Shown: positions 34,954 through 44,902 of the stretch, piece after piece
How the letters are laid out: every line of letters starts with the position of its first letter
Numbering within the stretch: position 1 is the stretch's first letter
From: Nitratireductor indicus C115
GTDB taxonomy: Bacteria; Pseudomonadota; Alphaproteobacteria; Rhizobiales; Rhizobiaceae
Reading direction: 5' to 3'
Assembly: GCF_000300515.1 (NCBI RefSeq)
Contig: NZ_AMSI01000004.1
Location: 248,001-312,000 of the forward strand
DNA: 64,000 bases
Made by a program: the position numbers and the translations under genes
The notes under the pieces: model-generated
Database searches by the model: none
What the model was told of the DNA's origin: nothing
Seen by the model: only the letters and a program-made list of their open reading frames with translations

Positions 34954-36903
34954 CTACCGGCGTTCGGCGACTGCCTGACCTGCCGCGCCGCTGGACACCG
35001 CCAGCCATTGCCTGACGACGACAGTCGCGAGCGCCAGAAGCGCGATCAGATCAGTCACAACGTGATTCGCGACAACCGAAACTCCGGCCAACGCCAGGAT
35101 CGCCGACACGTACCAGTGCACGGGCTGCCGGTAGAAGCGGCCGGTGGCGATGGCGAGTAGCATCGCAGCGACCAGGCCCATGACCGCAGAGGAGGCGATC
35201 TCGTACCATGTCCCTTTCAGCAATACCCCCTCACGGTAGATGAAGAAGAACGGTAGGAGGTACTTCATGGTCGCAAGCCGCATTGCATCGATGCAGATCG
35301 GCCACCAGTGTTCCCGCGCGATCACGGCGGCAGTGAACACTGCCGTGCAAACCGGAGGCGTTAAGGCGGAGAGCAGCGCTGAATAGAAAACGAAGAAATG
35401 CGCCGAGATCGGATCGATGCCGAGCCGGATCAGGGCTGGTGCGGCGACCGCCGCCGACAACAGGTACGCAGCAGTGGTAGGCATCCCCATGCCGAGTACC
35501 AATGCGACGATCATGGCGAAAACGACGGCAAGAAGCTGAAAGTTATTCTCGTTGATCATCATGATCGTCTCGGTGAGCTTCACGCCCACCCCCGTCAGCC
35601 CGATAAGAGACAGGGTGATCTGCGCGCAAACTAGAAGCGCAAGGATACTGACGATCCCGGAAGCAGCCGAGTTCACACCCTCAAGCAGGCTGCAGAAGCG
35701 ACTCTTGAACGAGGACCAGCTATATTCTCCGAGGAGAAGGAAAAGCGTGACATTCGTCACAATGCCGTAGAAGGCAGCCAGGCTTGGAGTGCGTCCCGTG
35801 AACATCGCCCCGAGCGTGACCACCAACGTCAGTGCCAACGGCAGGAAACGGCGCAGCGCGAAGACCTCCTTCCAATGCGGCATTTCTTCGACCGGGAAAG
35901 GCTTCATCCCCTCGCGCCGCGCCTCGATATCGATCGAAAACCAGACACAAGCGAAGAACAACACCGCGGGGATGATCGCTGCATAGGCGATCATCGTGTA
36001 GGGAACCCCCAGCAGCTCAGCCATGATGAAGGCTCCCGCACCCATTATGGGAGGTGTGATCTGCCCGCCGGACGAGGCTGTGGCCTCGACCGCTGCGGCA
36101 AAGCGGGGCCGGTAGCCAAGCCGCTTCATGGCCGGAATCGAGAAATTCCCGGTGGTCGCGACATTCGCCACCGCCGACCCATTCAGCATACCCATGAATG
36201 CGCTTGACGCCGTAGCGACCTTTGCGGCACCGCCTGGGCGCCGCCCTGCGACAAGCAGAGCGATGTCCATGAAACTCTGGGCTGCACCGGTGGAGAGGAG
36301 AACCGCGCCAAAAATGATGAAAATCGCGATCAATCCGGCGGACAAGCCGGTGACCTGCCCCCAGATTCCTTCGGTTCCGAGATAAAGATACTCTACAGTA
36401 TACTGCAGATCGAAGCCGGAATGCCCCCAGCGTCCAGCGATGTGATTTCCGAAAAGCGTGTAGAGAAGCGTCGCCACGGCGAGAAGGGGTAACGCCACCC
36501 CGGTGCTGGAATAGGCAACAAATGCAACGAGGATCATGAGAACGAGAGCGCATGCGATCTCGAATGGAGTTGCGAAAACCGCAAAGGATTCAACGAGACG
36601 CGTGTCCTGGGTGACGATGTAGAAACAGGTTCCTCCAACCACAACGGCAAGAACAAGCCGCACCATCGCACCGGTGCGCGTCGACAGGAAATCCGAGAAG
36701 GGACCGCCGAGCTTGTCGAGCGTCAGGTAAACCATGATCAGGGCAAGCCCGGTGTGACCCGAACGCTGAACCAGTGGCGGGAATGGACCAAAGCCAGCAG
36801 TGTATATCTGGAACGCGACCAGCAGCAATCCAACGACCATCGCAAGCTTCGACAGATCGAACGGCTTGCTCTCGCGCATCGTATCCAACTTGGAAGTGAC
36901 CAT
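34954..36903 (-). CDS. TRAP transporter fused permease (4TM/12TM, TAXI type)
   Basis: 649 residues with an N-terminal DctQ-like four-helix part fused to a DctM-like domain. Typical DctM blocks are GLIAIFIIFGAVLLSTGAAQ, GMLNGSAVANVATTGNFSIP and EATASSGGQITPPIMGAGAF. Fused permeases of this type work with TAXI binding proteins, and one is encoded 67 bases upstream. Substrates of the class include dicarboxylates and other organic acids. The neighbours suggest an acid that becomes a CoA thioester. Confidence 0.95.
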   Translation of the reverse strand: MVTSKLDTMRESKPFDLSKLAMVVGLLLVAFQIYTAGFGPFPPLVQRSGHTGLALIMVYLTLDKLGGPFSDFLSTRTGAMVRLVLAVVVGGTCFYIVTQDTRLVESFAVFATPFEIACALVLMILVAFVAYSSTGVALPLLAVATLLYTLFGNHIAGRWGHSGFDLQYTVEYLYLGTEGIWGQVTGLSAGLIAIFIIFGAVLLSTGAAQSFMDIALLVAGRRPGGAAKVATASSAFMGMLNGSAVANVATTGNFSIPAMKRLGYRPRFAAAVEATASSGGQITPPIMGAGAFIMAELLGVPYTMIAYAAIIPAVLFFACVWFSIDIEARREGMKPFPVEEMPHWKEVFALRRFLPLALTLVVTLGAMFTGRTPSLAAFYGIVTNVTLFLLLGEYSWSSFKSRFCSLLEGVNSAASGIVSILALLVCAQITLSLIGLTGVGVKLTETIMMINENNFQLLAVVFAMIVALVLGMGMPTTAAYLLSAAVAAPALIRLGIDPISAHFFVFYSALLSALTPPVCTAVFTAAVIAREHWWPICIDAMRLATMKYLLPFFFIYREGVLLKGTWYEIASSAVMGLVAAMLLAIATGRFYRQPVHWYVSAILALAGVSVVANHVVTDLIALLALATVVVRQWLAVSSGAAGQAVAERR

Positions 36904-36970
36904 TTCACGGACTTTCAGGATCGAGGGAGAGAGGGACGGCGCCCCGACCGCGCGAGGCGCCGCTGCGCCA

Positions 36971-37954
36971 TCATTCCATTTCGGGCGGAATCAGGTTCTC
37001 GGGCACCTCGACACCCCGCGACCGATAAAACTTCACCGCCCCGGCATGGAGAGGGATGTTCACCAGCGCCACGCTGTCAGCCACCGGATCGAGCTTGCCG
37101 AAGCTTGGGAACGCGGCGATCTGCACATCCGTGTGATCCATGATCAGGCTCAGCATCTCGAACACCTGCTCGTTGGTCATCGCCTCGGCCGTGGTGAATT
37201 CGCCGATGACCTGAACAGGTGCGGTGAAGCCGGGATAACCGCTGACTTCGCCAGCCTCGTAAGTCTCGAAGCTCACGAAGGGTAATTTTTCCTGGATCGA
37301 TGCGACCTCATCCCTGGTGAAGCTCAAAAGCCGAAGCGGTATCGACGCTGCAATCTCCATTGTGGTGCCGTCCAGCGTGCCGCGACCGCCCGCCTTGACG
37401 TAGCCAATGGTCCGGTTGTCCCGGACCGCATCCGTCGCATCCGACAGAGCGAGAAGCTGGTAATCCGGCTTGATGCCCAAGGTGTCGAGCATCTGCATGA
37501 CGAGCTGCTCGGTCGCGGAACCGCGTTGTCCAGGCGTAAATGGCCGCCCGGCGAGTTCAGAGAGCTTGGTGACGCCACTATCCTCGCGCACCACCCAGGC
37601 TTGCGTCGAAGGCGAATGCACCCAGAGGGCGCGAAGGTTTGGCATCGCGTTTCCTTCGAAATCGCCCAGCCCGGCATAGGCCTGATAGATCGTGGCGTAG
37701 GTGCCAAGACCGAAGTCGATCTGATCGCGCGCCAGACGTTGCAGATTCTCGACAGCACCGCCGGTTGCGACCACCGTGACATCGAGCGCATCGGTGTTGT
37801 CGTTTATCGCCTGGGCCGCCGACACGGCATAGGTGTAGTGAACAGAACTCAGTGCCGTGCTTCCGTAAGTCAGGCGCTCCTGCGCATAACTTGTCGATGC
37901 CGTCAGCAGCAAACCGACAACAGTTGCTGTCGCAGCTTTCCCAAATGCGTTCAT
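36971..37954 (-). CDS. TRAP transporter solute receptor, TAXI family
   Basis: About 327 residues with a signal peptide (MNAFGKAATATVVGLLLTAS, cleavage near SYAQE). TAXI features are RLTYGSTALSSVHYTYAVSAAQ, VVATGGAVENLQRLARDQID and GLGTYATIYQAYAG. Start ATG 37954 follows GGAGGAGAAGAC, an excellent ribosome-binding site. It binds the substrate for the fused permease downstream. Confidence 0.95.
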   Translation of the reverse strand: MNAFGKAATATVVGLLLTASTSYAQERLTYGSTALSSVHYTYAVSAAQAINDNTDALDVTVVATGGAVENLQRLARDQIDFGLGTYATIYQAYAGLGDFEGNAMPNLRALWVHSPSTQAWVVREDSGVTKLSELAGRPFTPGQRGSATEQLVMQMLDTLGIKPDYQLLALSDATDAVRDNRTIGYVKAGGRGTLDGTTMEIAASIPLRLLSFTRDEVASIQEKLPFVSFETYEAGEVSGYPGFTAPVQVIGEFTTAEAMTNEQVFEMLSLIMDHTDVQIAAFPSFGKLDPVADSVALVNIPLHAGAVKFYRSRGVEVPENLIPPEME

Positions 37955-38033
37955 GTCTTCTCCTCCCATGAAGTGTTAGTTGGACTGCAATCCCGGCAAA
38001 CCGACGACTCCACCTCCCTCCCCGGAGACTTCG

Positions 38034-39632
38034 TCAGGGTGTGAAATTGAATGTTCCTTTCGGTCCGAGGTCGTGCCCGAGACTAGTACCCGCCAATTCA
38101 ACCAGCCGGCAAAGGATCGGGCGAGTTTCCCTGGGATCGATGATCTCCTCGATTGCGAAGGCTTCCGCGCTCCTGAAGGGCGAGGCGAGTGGGCGCAACC
38201 GCGCCTCGATCTCCTGTTCTTTCGCACCAGGGTCTTCGGCAGCAGCAATTTCCCGCCGGAATGCGGCAGCCACACCGCCTTCGATCGGCAGGGAGCCCCA
38301 TTCGGCAGATGGCCAGGCCATCTTATAGTCGACACCATTCTTGTTGCAGGTCGCCATGCCCGCCATGCCGTAGCACTTCCGGATCACGAGAGTCGTCGTC
38401 GGCACCGTGAGCTGCGCGGCCGCGTGAACCACACGCATTCCTTCCAGCAACGTGGCATGTTCCTCCGCATGGCGGCCGACCATGAAACCTGGAACGTCCA
38501 CCAGGAAGATCAAAGGTATGCGGAAGGTATCGCAGAGCTGCATGAAACGAATCTGCTTCCGCGCCGCCTTGTGATCGATGGCACCGCCATAGAACATCGG
38601 ATTGTTCGCGACGATGCCTGTGGGACGTCCGCCAAACCGGGCAAGGATCGTATGCACCGCCTTTCCATGGGTGGGCTGGATCTCGAAACCCGAGTCTCGA
38701 TCGGCGATCATCCGAACCAGCCGACGCATGTCGAAGGCTTGCCGGCGGTTCTTCGGAACCAGGCTCGCCAATGCGTCCTCGCAACGATCGACAGGATCAT
38801 CGCAGCCCGTGACCGGGGGCAGTTCCCAGACGTTCTGTGGCATGAAGGACAGAAAGCGTCGTATCTGCTCGAAGGCCCCTTCCTCGCTGTCGGCTGCATT
38901 GTGGATGGTTCCAGCCATGTCAACTGCGACATGGGCACCGCCGAGTTCTTCCTTGTCGATGTCCTGCCCAAGTGAGCGTCTTACCACCGGGGGACCTGCC
39001 GCGAATATCTGGCTCTTGCCGCGAACCATGATGGAGAAATGCGACAGGATCGCGCGACCCGCGGGTCCGCCTGCCGCCGTACCGAGCACTGCGGAAACGA
39101 CCGGCGAGCGTCCAAGGAGGGACACCGAACGCTCGAACCCGTGTACGCCGGGAAGCACCGCATGGCGGCGCTTCTCGATCGATGCGACCGACCCGCCAGC
39201 ACCGTCGATGAGGTTGACCAGCGGCACGCGGTAATGAAAGGCGAAATCCTCGACCAGCCCCCCCTGCCCGCCCTTCCGGCGCGGCGCACTGAAGGTCGTA
39301 CCACCACGTACGGTAAAATCCTCACCACCGACGGCGATGGTACGCCCGTCTATCGCGACGGTTCCGCAGACGTAGGGCGCGGGTGTCACGCCGGTCAGGG
39401 TTTCGTTGTCGTCGTAGTGACCGGCTCCGGTCAACTGCGCCAGTTCGTGGAAACTGCCCATGTCGGCGAGGCGGTCGATGCGTTCCCTGACGGTCAATCG
39501 TCCTGCTGTGTGCTGACGATCGACCGCAGCCTCGCCACCCTGCTTCAATGCCTCTGACCGACGGAATTCCAGTTCCTCAAGGTCAGAGCGCTCCAGGCAA
39601 TGTCCTGCCGGATTTGTGTCCATGACACTCAT
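38034..39632 (-). CDS. Acyl-CoA carboxylase carboxyltransferase subunit 1
   Basis: 532 residues, PccB/MmdA type with N- and C-terminal crotonase-like halves. Blocks: [78 protein letters not shown] and [15 protein letters not shown]. It transfers carboxyl from carboxybiotin to an acyl-CoA, or removes it. The start overlaps the biotin carrier stop in an ATGA arrangement. The second carboxyltransferase at 39900 is clearly different in sequence, so the pair may form a hetero-oligomer or act on different acyl-CoAs. Confidence 0.93.
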   Translation of the reverse strand: MSVMDTNPAGHCLERSDLEELEFRRSEALKQGGEAAVDRQHTAGRLTVRERIDRLADMGSFHELAQLTGAGHYDDNETLTGVTPAPYVCGTVAIDGRTIAVGGEDFTVRGGTTFSAPRRKGGQGGLVEDFAFHYRVPLVNLIDGAGGSVASIEKRRHAVLPGVHGFERSVSLLGRSPVVSAVLGTAAGGPAGRAILSHFSIMVRGKSQIFAAGPPVVRRSLGQDIDKEELGGAHVAVDMAGTIHNAADSEEGAFEQIRRFLSFMPQNVWELPPVTGCDDPVDRCEDALASLVPKNRRQAFDMRRLVRMIADRDSGFEIQPTHGKAVHTILARFGGRPTGIVANNPMFYGGAIDHKAARKQIRFMQLCDTFRIPLIFLVDVPGFMVGRHAEEHATLLEGMRVVHAAAQLTVPTTTLVIRKCYGMAGMATCNKNGVDYKMAWPSAEWGSLPIEGGVAAAFRREIAAAEDPGAKEQEIEARLRPLASPFRSAEAFAIEEIIDPRETRPILCRLVELAGTSLGHDLGPKGTFNFTP

Positions 39633-39850
39633 GACCGGATAACGCAGAGGACCGCGTCCTCGTCGACGGCCGTGCCCTCGGCAATCGTCAAGCCCTCGAC
39701 CGTTCCGCTAGCGGCGGCGGTCACCGGGATTTCCATCTTCATCGACTCGAGGATCATCAGCACGTCGTCTTCAGAGACCTGCTGGCCTTCCTTGCACTCA
39801 AGCTTCCAAACGGAGCCTGTGACAGGAGAGGTTACATCGGTGGTTGCCAT
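39629..39850 (-). CDS. Biotin carboxyl carrier protein, short stand-alone form
   Basis: 73 residues with the biotinylation motif ESMKMEIP (the Lys is the biotin site), inside a single biotinyl-lipoyl domain from [11 protein letters not shown] to AVLCVI. There is no N-terminal extension, unlike AccB. It is comparable to the small carriers of transcarboxylase and methylmalonyl-CoA decarboxylase. It is translationally coupled to carboxyltransferase 1. Confidence 0.95.
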   Translation of the reverse strand: MATTDVTSPVTGSVWKLECKEGQQVSEDDVLMILESMKMEIPVTAAASGTVEGLTIAEGTAVDEDAVLCVIRS

Positions 39851-39899
39851 TGTCTTGGCCTTTCGTTCTCAAGTCTGGTTCTTCGGCGTATGCCACGGC

Positions 39900-41471
39900 T
39901 CAATATGTCGTCGGCCAGCAAGCCATCTGGTGTCGCCCGACCCCAGCGGTTGGCCGCATCGTATGAATCTCGAGCATTTCCAGCAGGTAGGTGCGGGTTT
40001 CGGTTGGCCGGATGACCGCCTGGACCGCGTTCATTTCCGCGAGGCCGAAGACTGTGGAATCCTGCTCCATTGCCGTCCGGATGCGGTTGCGTTCCTCGCC
40101 ACTGGCATCCCGCCCCCAGGTCACGACATCGACTGCGTAATTCGGGTCCATGAAACTGACCTCGGCGCTCGGCCATGCCGCGACCGCGTCGGAGTTCATC
40201 CCGCCTCCCATGTTCAGATAGGCCTGACCGTAACTCTTGCGCATGATGACCGAGAGCTTTGGCACGGTGCAGAGTTGGAGGGCCGACATGAAGTTCATGA
40301 TCTTACCCGGCGCCTTTCGCCGCTCGCCTTCGATGCCGATCACAAAGCCAGGGGTATCGACCAGCATCACGATCGGAATATTGAAGGAATCGCACATCAC
40401 CAGGAAGCGGGTGATCTTCTCGCAGGCATCGACGTCCAGCGCACCCGCCTTGAACATCGGGTTGTTGGCCACGAAACCCACGCTTTGACCACCGAGCCGC
40501 GCAAGCGCGGTGGTCGCGACCTTCCCGAGCCGTGGCTTCAGTTCGAAAACACTGCCGGGATCGGCGATCGCCTCGACGACCTTTCGCACGTCATATCCCT
40601 GGCGGCGCCCCTTCGGGACAAGCAGATTCATACGCGCCGCGGCCGCGCGGATATCGTCGCTGCCCTCGTCTGGCGCTTCCAATCGCGGCGGCGCCTCGTT
40701 GGCATGGGACGGCATATAGGACAGGAACCGCCTGATCTCCTCCAGCGCCTCTTCATCCGTGTCGACCACTCGGTCGATCAGACCCGTCCGGTCGCTGTGT
40801 AACTGCCATCCGCCGAGGTCTTCCGGCTCCACCGTCTGACCGATGGCGAGGGATGCAAGGCCGTGACTTGCGACCGCGAGAACCGCCCCTTTTCTCATGA
40901 CCGCAAAGTCAGACAGACACGTATACCAGGCAGACGACCCAAAGCATTGTCCCAAAACCGCCGCAGCCCAGGGTGTCTTGCGATCACGAATATATTGAGT
41001 GGGATCATTGCCGAGCATTGTTCCCATTCCCCGCGCGCCCATGTTGTCGGGCATCCGGGCGCCGGAGGATTCGCCGAGAAACACAATCGGCATCCCACGC
41101 TCCGTAGCTGCACGCTTGACATGGCCGATCTTGCGCATGTTGGTCATGCTCGAGGATGCACCCTTGACGGTGAAGTCGTTCGACACGACCGCCACCGGAC
41201 GCCCTCCAACGCGTGCGAAGCCAGTCACCTTGCCGTCCGCCGGAGTGGTCGAGCGATCCTCGGCGCGTGTCGAAACCCCAAGTTGGCCGATCTCGCGAAA
41301 ACTGCCTTTGTCGATAAGGTGCTCGATGCGCTCCCGCGCGTTCAGGATGCCTTTGTCCCGGCGTTTCGCAAGTTTCGCCTCGCCTCCCATGGAGAGTGCG
41401 GCCCTTTCGCGCCGGGTGAGTTCCTCCTCGATCGGATCCGTCTCCACGCCATGTAGAGCGATCTCGTTCAT
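39900..41471 (-). CDS. Acyl-CoA carboxylase carboxyltransferase subunit 2
   Basis: 523 residues, PccB/MmdA type. Blocks: GGEAKLAKRRDKGILNARER, GRPVAVVSNDFTVKGASSS, PIVFLGESSGARMPDNMGAR, GQSVGFVANNPMFKAGALD and MLVDTPGFVIGIEGERRKAP. The serine/glycine-rich binding segment differs from subunit 1 (ESSGARMPD against DGAGGSVAS), so the two are distinct paralogues rather than a recent duplication. The start overlaps the CoA-transferase stop by four bases. Confidence 0.93.
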   Translation of the reverse strand: MNEIALHGVETDPIEEELTRRERAALSMGGEAKLAKRRDKGILNARERIEHLIDKGSFREIGQLGVSTRAEDRSTTPADGKVTGFARVGGRPVAVVSNDFTVKGASSSMTNMRKIGHVKRAATERGMPIVFLGESSGARMPDNMGARGMGTMLGNDPTQYIRDRKTPWAAAVLGQCFGSSAWYTCLSDFAVMRKGAVLAVASHGLASLAIGQTVEPEDLGGWQLHSDRTGLIDRVVDTDEEALEEIRRFLSYMPSHANEAPPRLEAPDEGSDDIRAAAARMNLLVPKGRRQGYDVRKVVEAIADPGSVFELKPRLGKVATTALARLGGQSVGFVANNPMFKAGALDVDACEKITRFLVMCDSFNIPIVMLVDTPGFVIGIEGERRKAPGKIMNFMSALQLCTVPKLSVIMRKSYGQAYLNMGGGMNSDAVAAWPSAEVSFMDPNYAVDVVTWGRDASGEERNRIRTAMEQDSTVFGLAEMNAVQAVIRPTETRTYLLEMLEIHTMRPTAGVGRHQMACWPTTY

Positions 41472-42748
41472 TTGCTGCCTCCCGCATTTGCATGAGCAAG
41501 GACTTCGGTCGGCTCGACACCGGCGATCTCCTCACCTGTATAAAGAATTTCGTCATCGATCAGTCGAGCGATCTCGGTGAGCGAAAGGCCCAGGTCCTTT
41601 TCCAAAACCGACAACGTGTCCGCACCGATGGGTCTGCCGGGCCAATCGATGCGGCCGGGCGTTTCAGACAGCCGGGGCACAACATTCGGCATGGCGACAG
41701 GCCCGAGTTCATCATCCTCAGCCATCGCGATGGCGCCACGCGCCGCATAATGCGGATCTCCGAAAATGTCGCGCATGTCGAAGATGCGGGACACCGGCAC
41801 GTTGACGCCCTGCAACACGGCCTCGACCTCGGACACCGACAAACGCGACGTCCACTCACCAATCAGCTTGTCGAGATCGTCCTCATGTTCGGAACGTGCG
41901 ACTGGGTCGGAGAAGCGCGGATTCTCCATCAGTTCCGGCTGTCCCATCGCACCGGCCAGTCGACCGAACAGAGAGTTCGTGATCGCCGCGATGTGAACAT
42001 ATCTCCCATCGCCGGTGGGATAGAGCGAATTAGGTGTGTTGTCCGGCAGACGCGGGCCGGCCCTTCGTGCGACCACGCCGAGCTGCTGGAAGGCCGGCAC
42101 ATGCGGCTCCATGAAGCTGAACGCAGACTCGTACAACGCTGCATCGACAATTTGTCCGCGCCCGGTCATGTTTCGCGACAACAGGGCCATGGCCGCGCCG
42201 AATGCGCCGTATAGCCCGGTAATGTAATCCGTGAGCGACACCGCAACCCGAGCCGGCGGCCTGTCGGGATCTCCAGTGATCTCACGCATCCCGCTCACCG
42301 CCTCGCAGACCACGCCATATCCGGGGCGTGCCGAATAGGGTCCGGTCTGCCCATAACCGGAAATCCGAACCATGATGAGGCCGGGATTGGCCTTTGAGAG
42401 CGTCTCATAGCCCAGGCCCCAACGTTCAAGGGTGCCGGGTTTGAAATTCTCGACGACGATGTCCGCCTTCTCGCACATCGAAGCGACAAGCGCGCGCCCT
42501 TCCGGTCGCCGAAGATCGATCGAGACGTTGCGCTTGTTCCTGAAAATCGACGCCGCATAGAGTGATCGACTGCCATGGCGCTTGCCCATGGAGCGCACCG
42601 CGTCGCCGTCCTTCTGCTCGACCTTGATCACGTCGGCACCGAAATCCGCAAGCAACCGGCCGCAGAAGGGGCCGGCAACCGTAGAGCCTAGTTCGATAAC
42701 CTTGCAGCCCTGCAACGGGCGGTCGGATGCGATCGGCGCCTCGGTCAT
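41468..42748 (-). CDS. CaiB/BaiF-type family III CoA-transferase
   Basis: 426 residues. N-terminal LQGCKVIELGSTVAGPFCGR, then LADFGADVIKVEQKDGDAVR, RNKRNVSIDLRRPEGRAL, and the catalytic Asp region SLTDYITGLYGAFGAAMAL. It moves CoA from a donor thioester to a carboxylic acid, so it would activate the acid imported by the TRAP system. It is the first gene of the operon. I chose ATG 42748 (MTEAPIA). The frame extends to 42844 but the extra residues do not look like the family. Confidence 0.93.
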   Translation of the reverse strand: MTEAPIASDRPLQGCKVIELGSTVAGPFCGRLLADFGADVIKVEQKDGDAVRSMGKRHGSRSLYAASIFRNKRNVSIDLRRPEGRALVASMCEKADIVVENFKPGTLERWGLGYETLSKANPGLIMVRISGYGQTGPYSARPGYGVVCEAVSGMREITGDPDRPPARVAVSLTDYITGLYGAFGAAMALLSRNMTGRGQIVDAALYESAFSFMEPHVPAFQQLGVVARRAGPRLPDNTPNSLYPTGDGRYVHIAAITNSLFGRLAGAMGQPELMENPRFSDPVARSEHEDDLDKLIGEWTSRLSVSEVEAVLQGVNVPVSRIFDMRDIFGDPHYAARGAIAMAEDDELGPVAMPNVVPRLSETPGRIDWPGRPIGADTLSVLEKDLGLSLTEIARLIDDEILYTGEEIAGVEPTEVLAHANAGGSK

Positions 42749-42873
42749 TTCGGAATGCGCTCCCCTGTTTCCTCCCTGGCGCAGCCGAATATCGAAAGCG
42801 CCTTCGAGGCAAAACTTGACGAATGTCGTCACAACTGTCAACAATTTAAATTACAAAAATGTCGCCTTAAAAA
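42749..42873. promoter_or_regulatory. Divergent promoter region between carboxylase operon and bioMNY
   Basis: A 125-base region that must hold promoters for both operons. At 42837-42845 it carries GTCAACAAT, nearly repeated as GTCGACAAT (44853-44861) before the FCD-type GntR gene. The part nearest bioM is AT-rich. Confidence 0.5.
42837..42845. promoter_or_regulatory. Candidate GntR/FCD operator, site 1
   Basis: GTCAACAAT, reverse ATTGTTGAC, resembles the TTGT-N2-AC pattern of FadR-type operators. The same word with one change lies 42 bases before the GntR gene at 44903. The match is short, so chance is possible. Confidence 0.35.
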
Positions 42874-43668
42874 TTGAACGGAAATGGCGTGGTGATCGGA
42901 ATTCCTTCATTCGGCGCTGCAGACGTCCTGCACCCAGCGCGCAAGAGGCCCGCATTTCTGGACGTCGAAGATCTTGTCTACGAGGTCGATGGAAACCGTG
43001 TTCTCGACCGGATGAATATCCACTCATCGGCCGCGCGAATTGGACTGATCGGCCGCAACGGCTCCGGCAAAAGCACGCTTGCCCGGCTTCTCGGCGGTTT
43101 ACTGGAGCCATCCTCAGGACGGGTGACCATCGCGGGATTGAACCCATGGCACGACCGCAAGGGGGCTCTCGCCACCATCGGCATCCTGTTTCAGAATCCC
43201 GACCGCCAGATCATCTTCCCGATCGTCGAGGAAGAAATTGCCTTCGGCCTTCGCCAGCAAGGGCACAGCCGCGAGGAAGCAGAACGCCGGACAGGGGAAA
43301 TCCTCGCCATCTTCGGCAAGACGCACTGGAAGGATGCCCCCATCTCCTGCCTTTCGCAGGGACAAAAGCATCTGCTTTGCATGATGTCGGTTTTGGCCAT
43401 GCGTCCGAAACTGGTGATCGCCGATGAGCCTTTCGCCGGCCTCGATATCCCGACGCGTCGTCAGATCAAGCGCTATCTGGAGATGTCTGAATGCGGGATC
43501 ATCCTTGTGACCCACGATCTTCAAGACATTGCGGACTACGACGAAGTGTATTGGCTCGATCGGGGAAAGCTTCTGGCCCAAGGACACCCGGATGACGTGC
43601 TGCGTTGTTATTCCAAAGAAATGAACCGGCAGGGAGAATCTGATGATATCGCCATTCTCGCCGGTTGA
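42874..43668 (+). CDS. bioM: Biotin ECF transporter ATPase BioM
   Basis: 264 residues in this frame. Walker A is IGLIGRNGSGKST, Q-loop ILFQNPDRQIIFPIVEEEIA (typical of ECF/CbiO-type ATPases), signature LSQGQKHLLCMMSVLA and Walker B LVIADEPFAGLD. It begins at TTG 42874. A GTG or a later start is possible because the first 25 residues are unlike the family. Together with bioN and bioY it makes the biotin importer, which would serve the biotin-dependent carboxylase encoded divergently. Confidence 0.9.
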   Translation: MNGNGVVIGIPSFGAADVLHPARKRPAFLDVEDLVYEVDGNRVLDRMNIHSSAARIGLIGRNGSGKSTLARLLGGLLEPSSGRVTIAGLNPWHDRKGALATIGILFQNPDRQIIFPIVEEEIAFGLRQQGHSREEAERRTGEILAIFGKTHWKDAPISCLSQGQKHLLCMMSVLAMRPKLVIADEPFAGLDIPTRRQIKRYLEMSECGIILVTHDLQDIADYDEVYWLDRGKLLAQGHPDDVLRCYSKEMNRQGESDDIAILAG

Positions 43669-44245
43669 GTCCCGGGCCCACGAATGGCCTGCATTCTCCA
43701 AGCTTCTGGCACTCTGTGCCCTGTCCACTGGTCTGTTCTTCACCGACAACGTTACGGTGCTTTTCGCCGCATTCGCCTGTACCGCGCTCGTCTATGGGAT
43801 CGCAGGCCCGGCCTTTCTGCGCACAGCCCTGGTAACCCTTCGGACTCTTCTACCGGTCGTAGCTCTGGTTACAATCTGGCATGGAGCCACCGGAGATCCG
43901 CGGGGCGGCGCAGTCATCATCCTGCGAATGATCACGCTGGTCGTCTGGGCCAGCGCCTTTACGATGACCACGCGACTCGGCGAGATGGTCGAACTGGTTC
44001 GAAGCTGCGCAAAGCCTTTTGAGCGGATCGGCTTCCCTGTTGGAAGCCTCGGGCTGGCGATACCCCTGACGATCCGCTTCATACCCGTCTTCATCGCACG
44101 AACGAGATCCATGGACGAAGCCTGGCGCGCACGATCGGAAAGCCGCCGGAAATGGCGCCTCTTCCTGCCGCTTCTGCTGGCGGCGATGGACGATGCCGAC
44201 GACGTGGCCGAGGCAATCCGCGCCCGCGGCGGAACAAACCCCTGA
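43643..44245 (+). CDS. bioN: Biotin ECF transporter transmembrane subunit BioN
   Basis: 200 residues, EcfT family. Membrane helices flank the two coupling motifs with Ala-Arg-Ser and Ala-Arg-Gly (EAWRARSESRRKW and EAIRARGG), diagnostic of T components. It overlaps bioM by 26 bases, which suggests translational coupling. It joins the ATPase to the biotin-binding BioY. Confidence 0.92.
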   Translation: MISPFSPVESRAHEWPAFSKLLALCALSTGLFFTDNVTVLFAAFACTALVYGIAGPAFLRTALVTLRTLLPVVALVTIWHGATGDPRGGAVIILRMITLVVWASAFTMTTRLGEMVELVRSCAKPFERIGFPVGSLGLAIPLTIRFIPVFIARTRSMDEAWRARSESRRKWRLFLPLLLAAMDDADDVAEAIRARGGTNP

Positions 44246-44261
44246 GAGAGAAAGAACGAAC

Positions 44262-44831
44262 ATGGAACGAAACATCGCCCAGATTTCGCTGTTCGCCGCA
44301 CTGATCGCCGCGCTCGGCCTCATGCCACCGCTAATGATGGGATTCGGAGTTCCCATCTCCGCCCAGTCGATGGGCGTCATGATCGCAGGCACGATCCTCG
44401 GCGCCCGAAAAGGCGCCGCCGCAGCGGCCCTGCTTCTTCTTCTCGTCGCCATAGGTCTGCCGATGATGTCGGGCGGACGCGGTGGCCTAGGGGTTTTCGT
44501 TTCGCCAACCGGCGGCTTCGCGCTCGGATTTCCCTTCGCAGCCTGGGTAACGGGAAAGGTGGTCGAAACCTTGCCGCTCAAGCCGGTGGGTCTGGCGGCC
44601 GCGATAGGATCGGTCCTTGGCGGGGTCGTTACCCTCTATGCCTTCGGCATCGTCGGCATGTCGATAGTCCTCGACAAGACGCTGGCTGAGGCCCTTGCGC
44701 TCTCCATCGTGTTCCTGCCTGGAGATTTTGTGAAAGCTGGCGTGGTCGGGGTCATCGCCCAATCCCTCGCCCGTGTGTACCCGCAGGCCTTGCCTTGGTG
44801 CGATTCGAATACAAGGATATCCCGCCTTTGA
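44262..44831 (+). CDS. bioY: Biotin-binding S component BioY
   Basis: 189 residues, hydrophobic, with the BioY signature GVPISAQSMGVMIAGTILGA and the conserved segment SPTGGFALGFPFAAWVTG. ATG 44262 is preceded by GAGAGAAAGAA. The longer frame from 44193 overlaps bioN and is not used. Confidence 0.94.
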   Translation: MERNIAQISLFAALIAALGLMPPLMMGFGVPISAQSMGVMIAGTILGARKGAAAAALLLLLVAIGLPMMSGGRGGLGVFVSPTGGFALGFPFAAWVTGKVVETLPLKPVGLAAAIGSVLGGVVTLYAFGIVGMSIVLDKTLAEALALSIVFLPGDFVKAGVVGVIAQSLARVYPQALPWCDSNTRISRL

Positions 44832-44852
44832 CCGCCTCAACCCGTTGAGAAC

Positions 44853-44861
44853 GTCGACAAT
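44853..44861. promoter_or_regulatory. Candidate GntR/FCD operator, site 2
   Basis: GTCGACAAT on the same strand as site 1 (GTCAACAAT at 42837). It is placed just before the GntR gene, as expected for autoregulation. Weak evidence on its own. Confidence 0.35.
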
Positions 44862-44902
44862 GTTGGCTACAATACTGACTCATTAGCTAGAGGAAATTGG
44901 TC

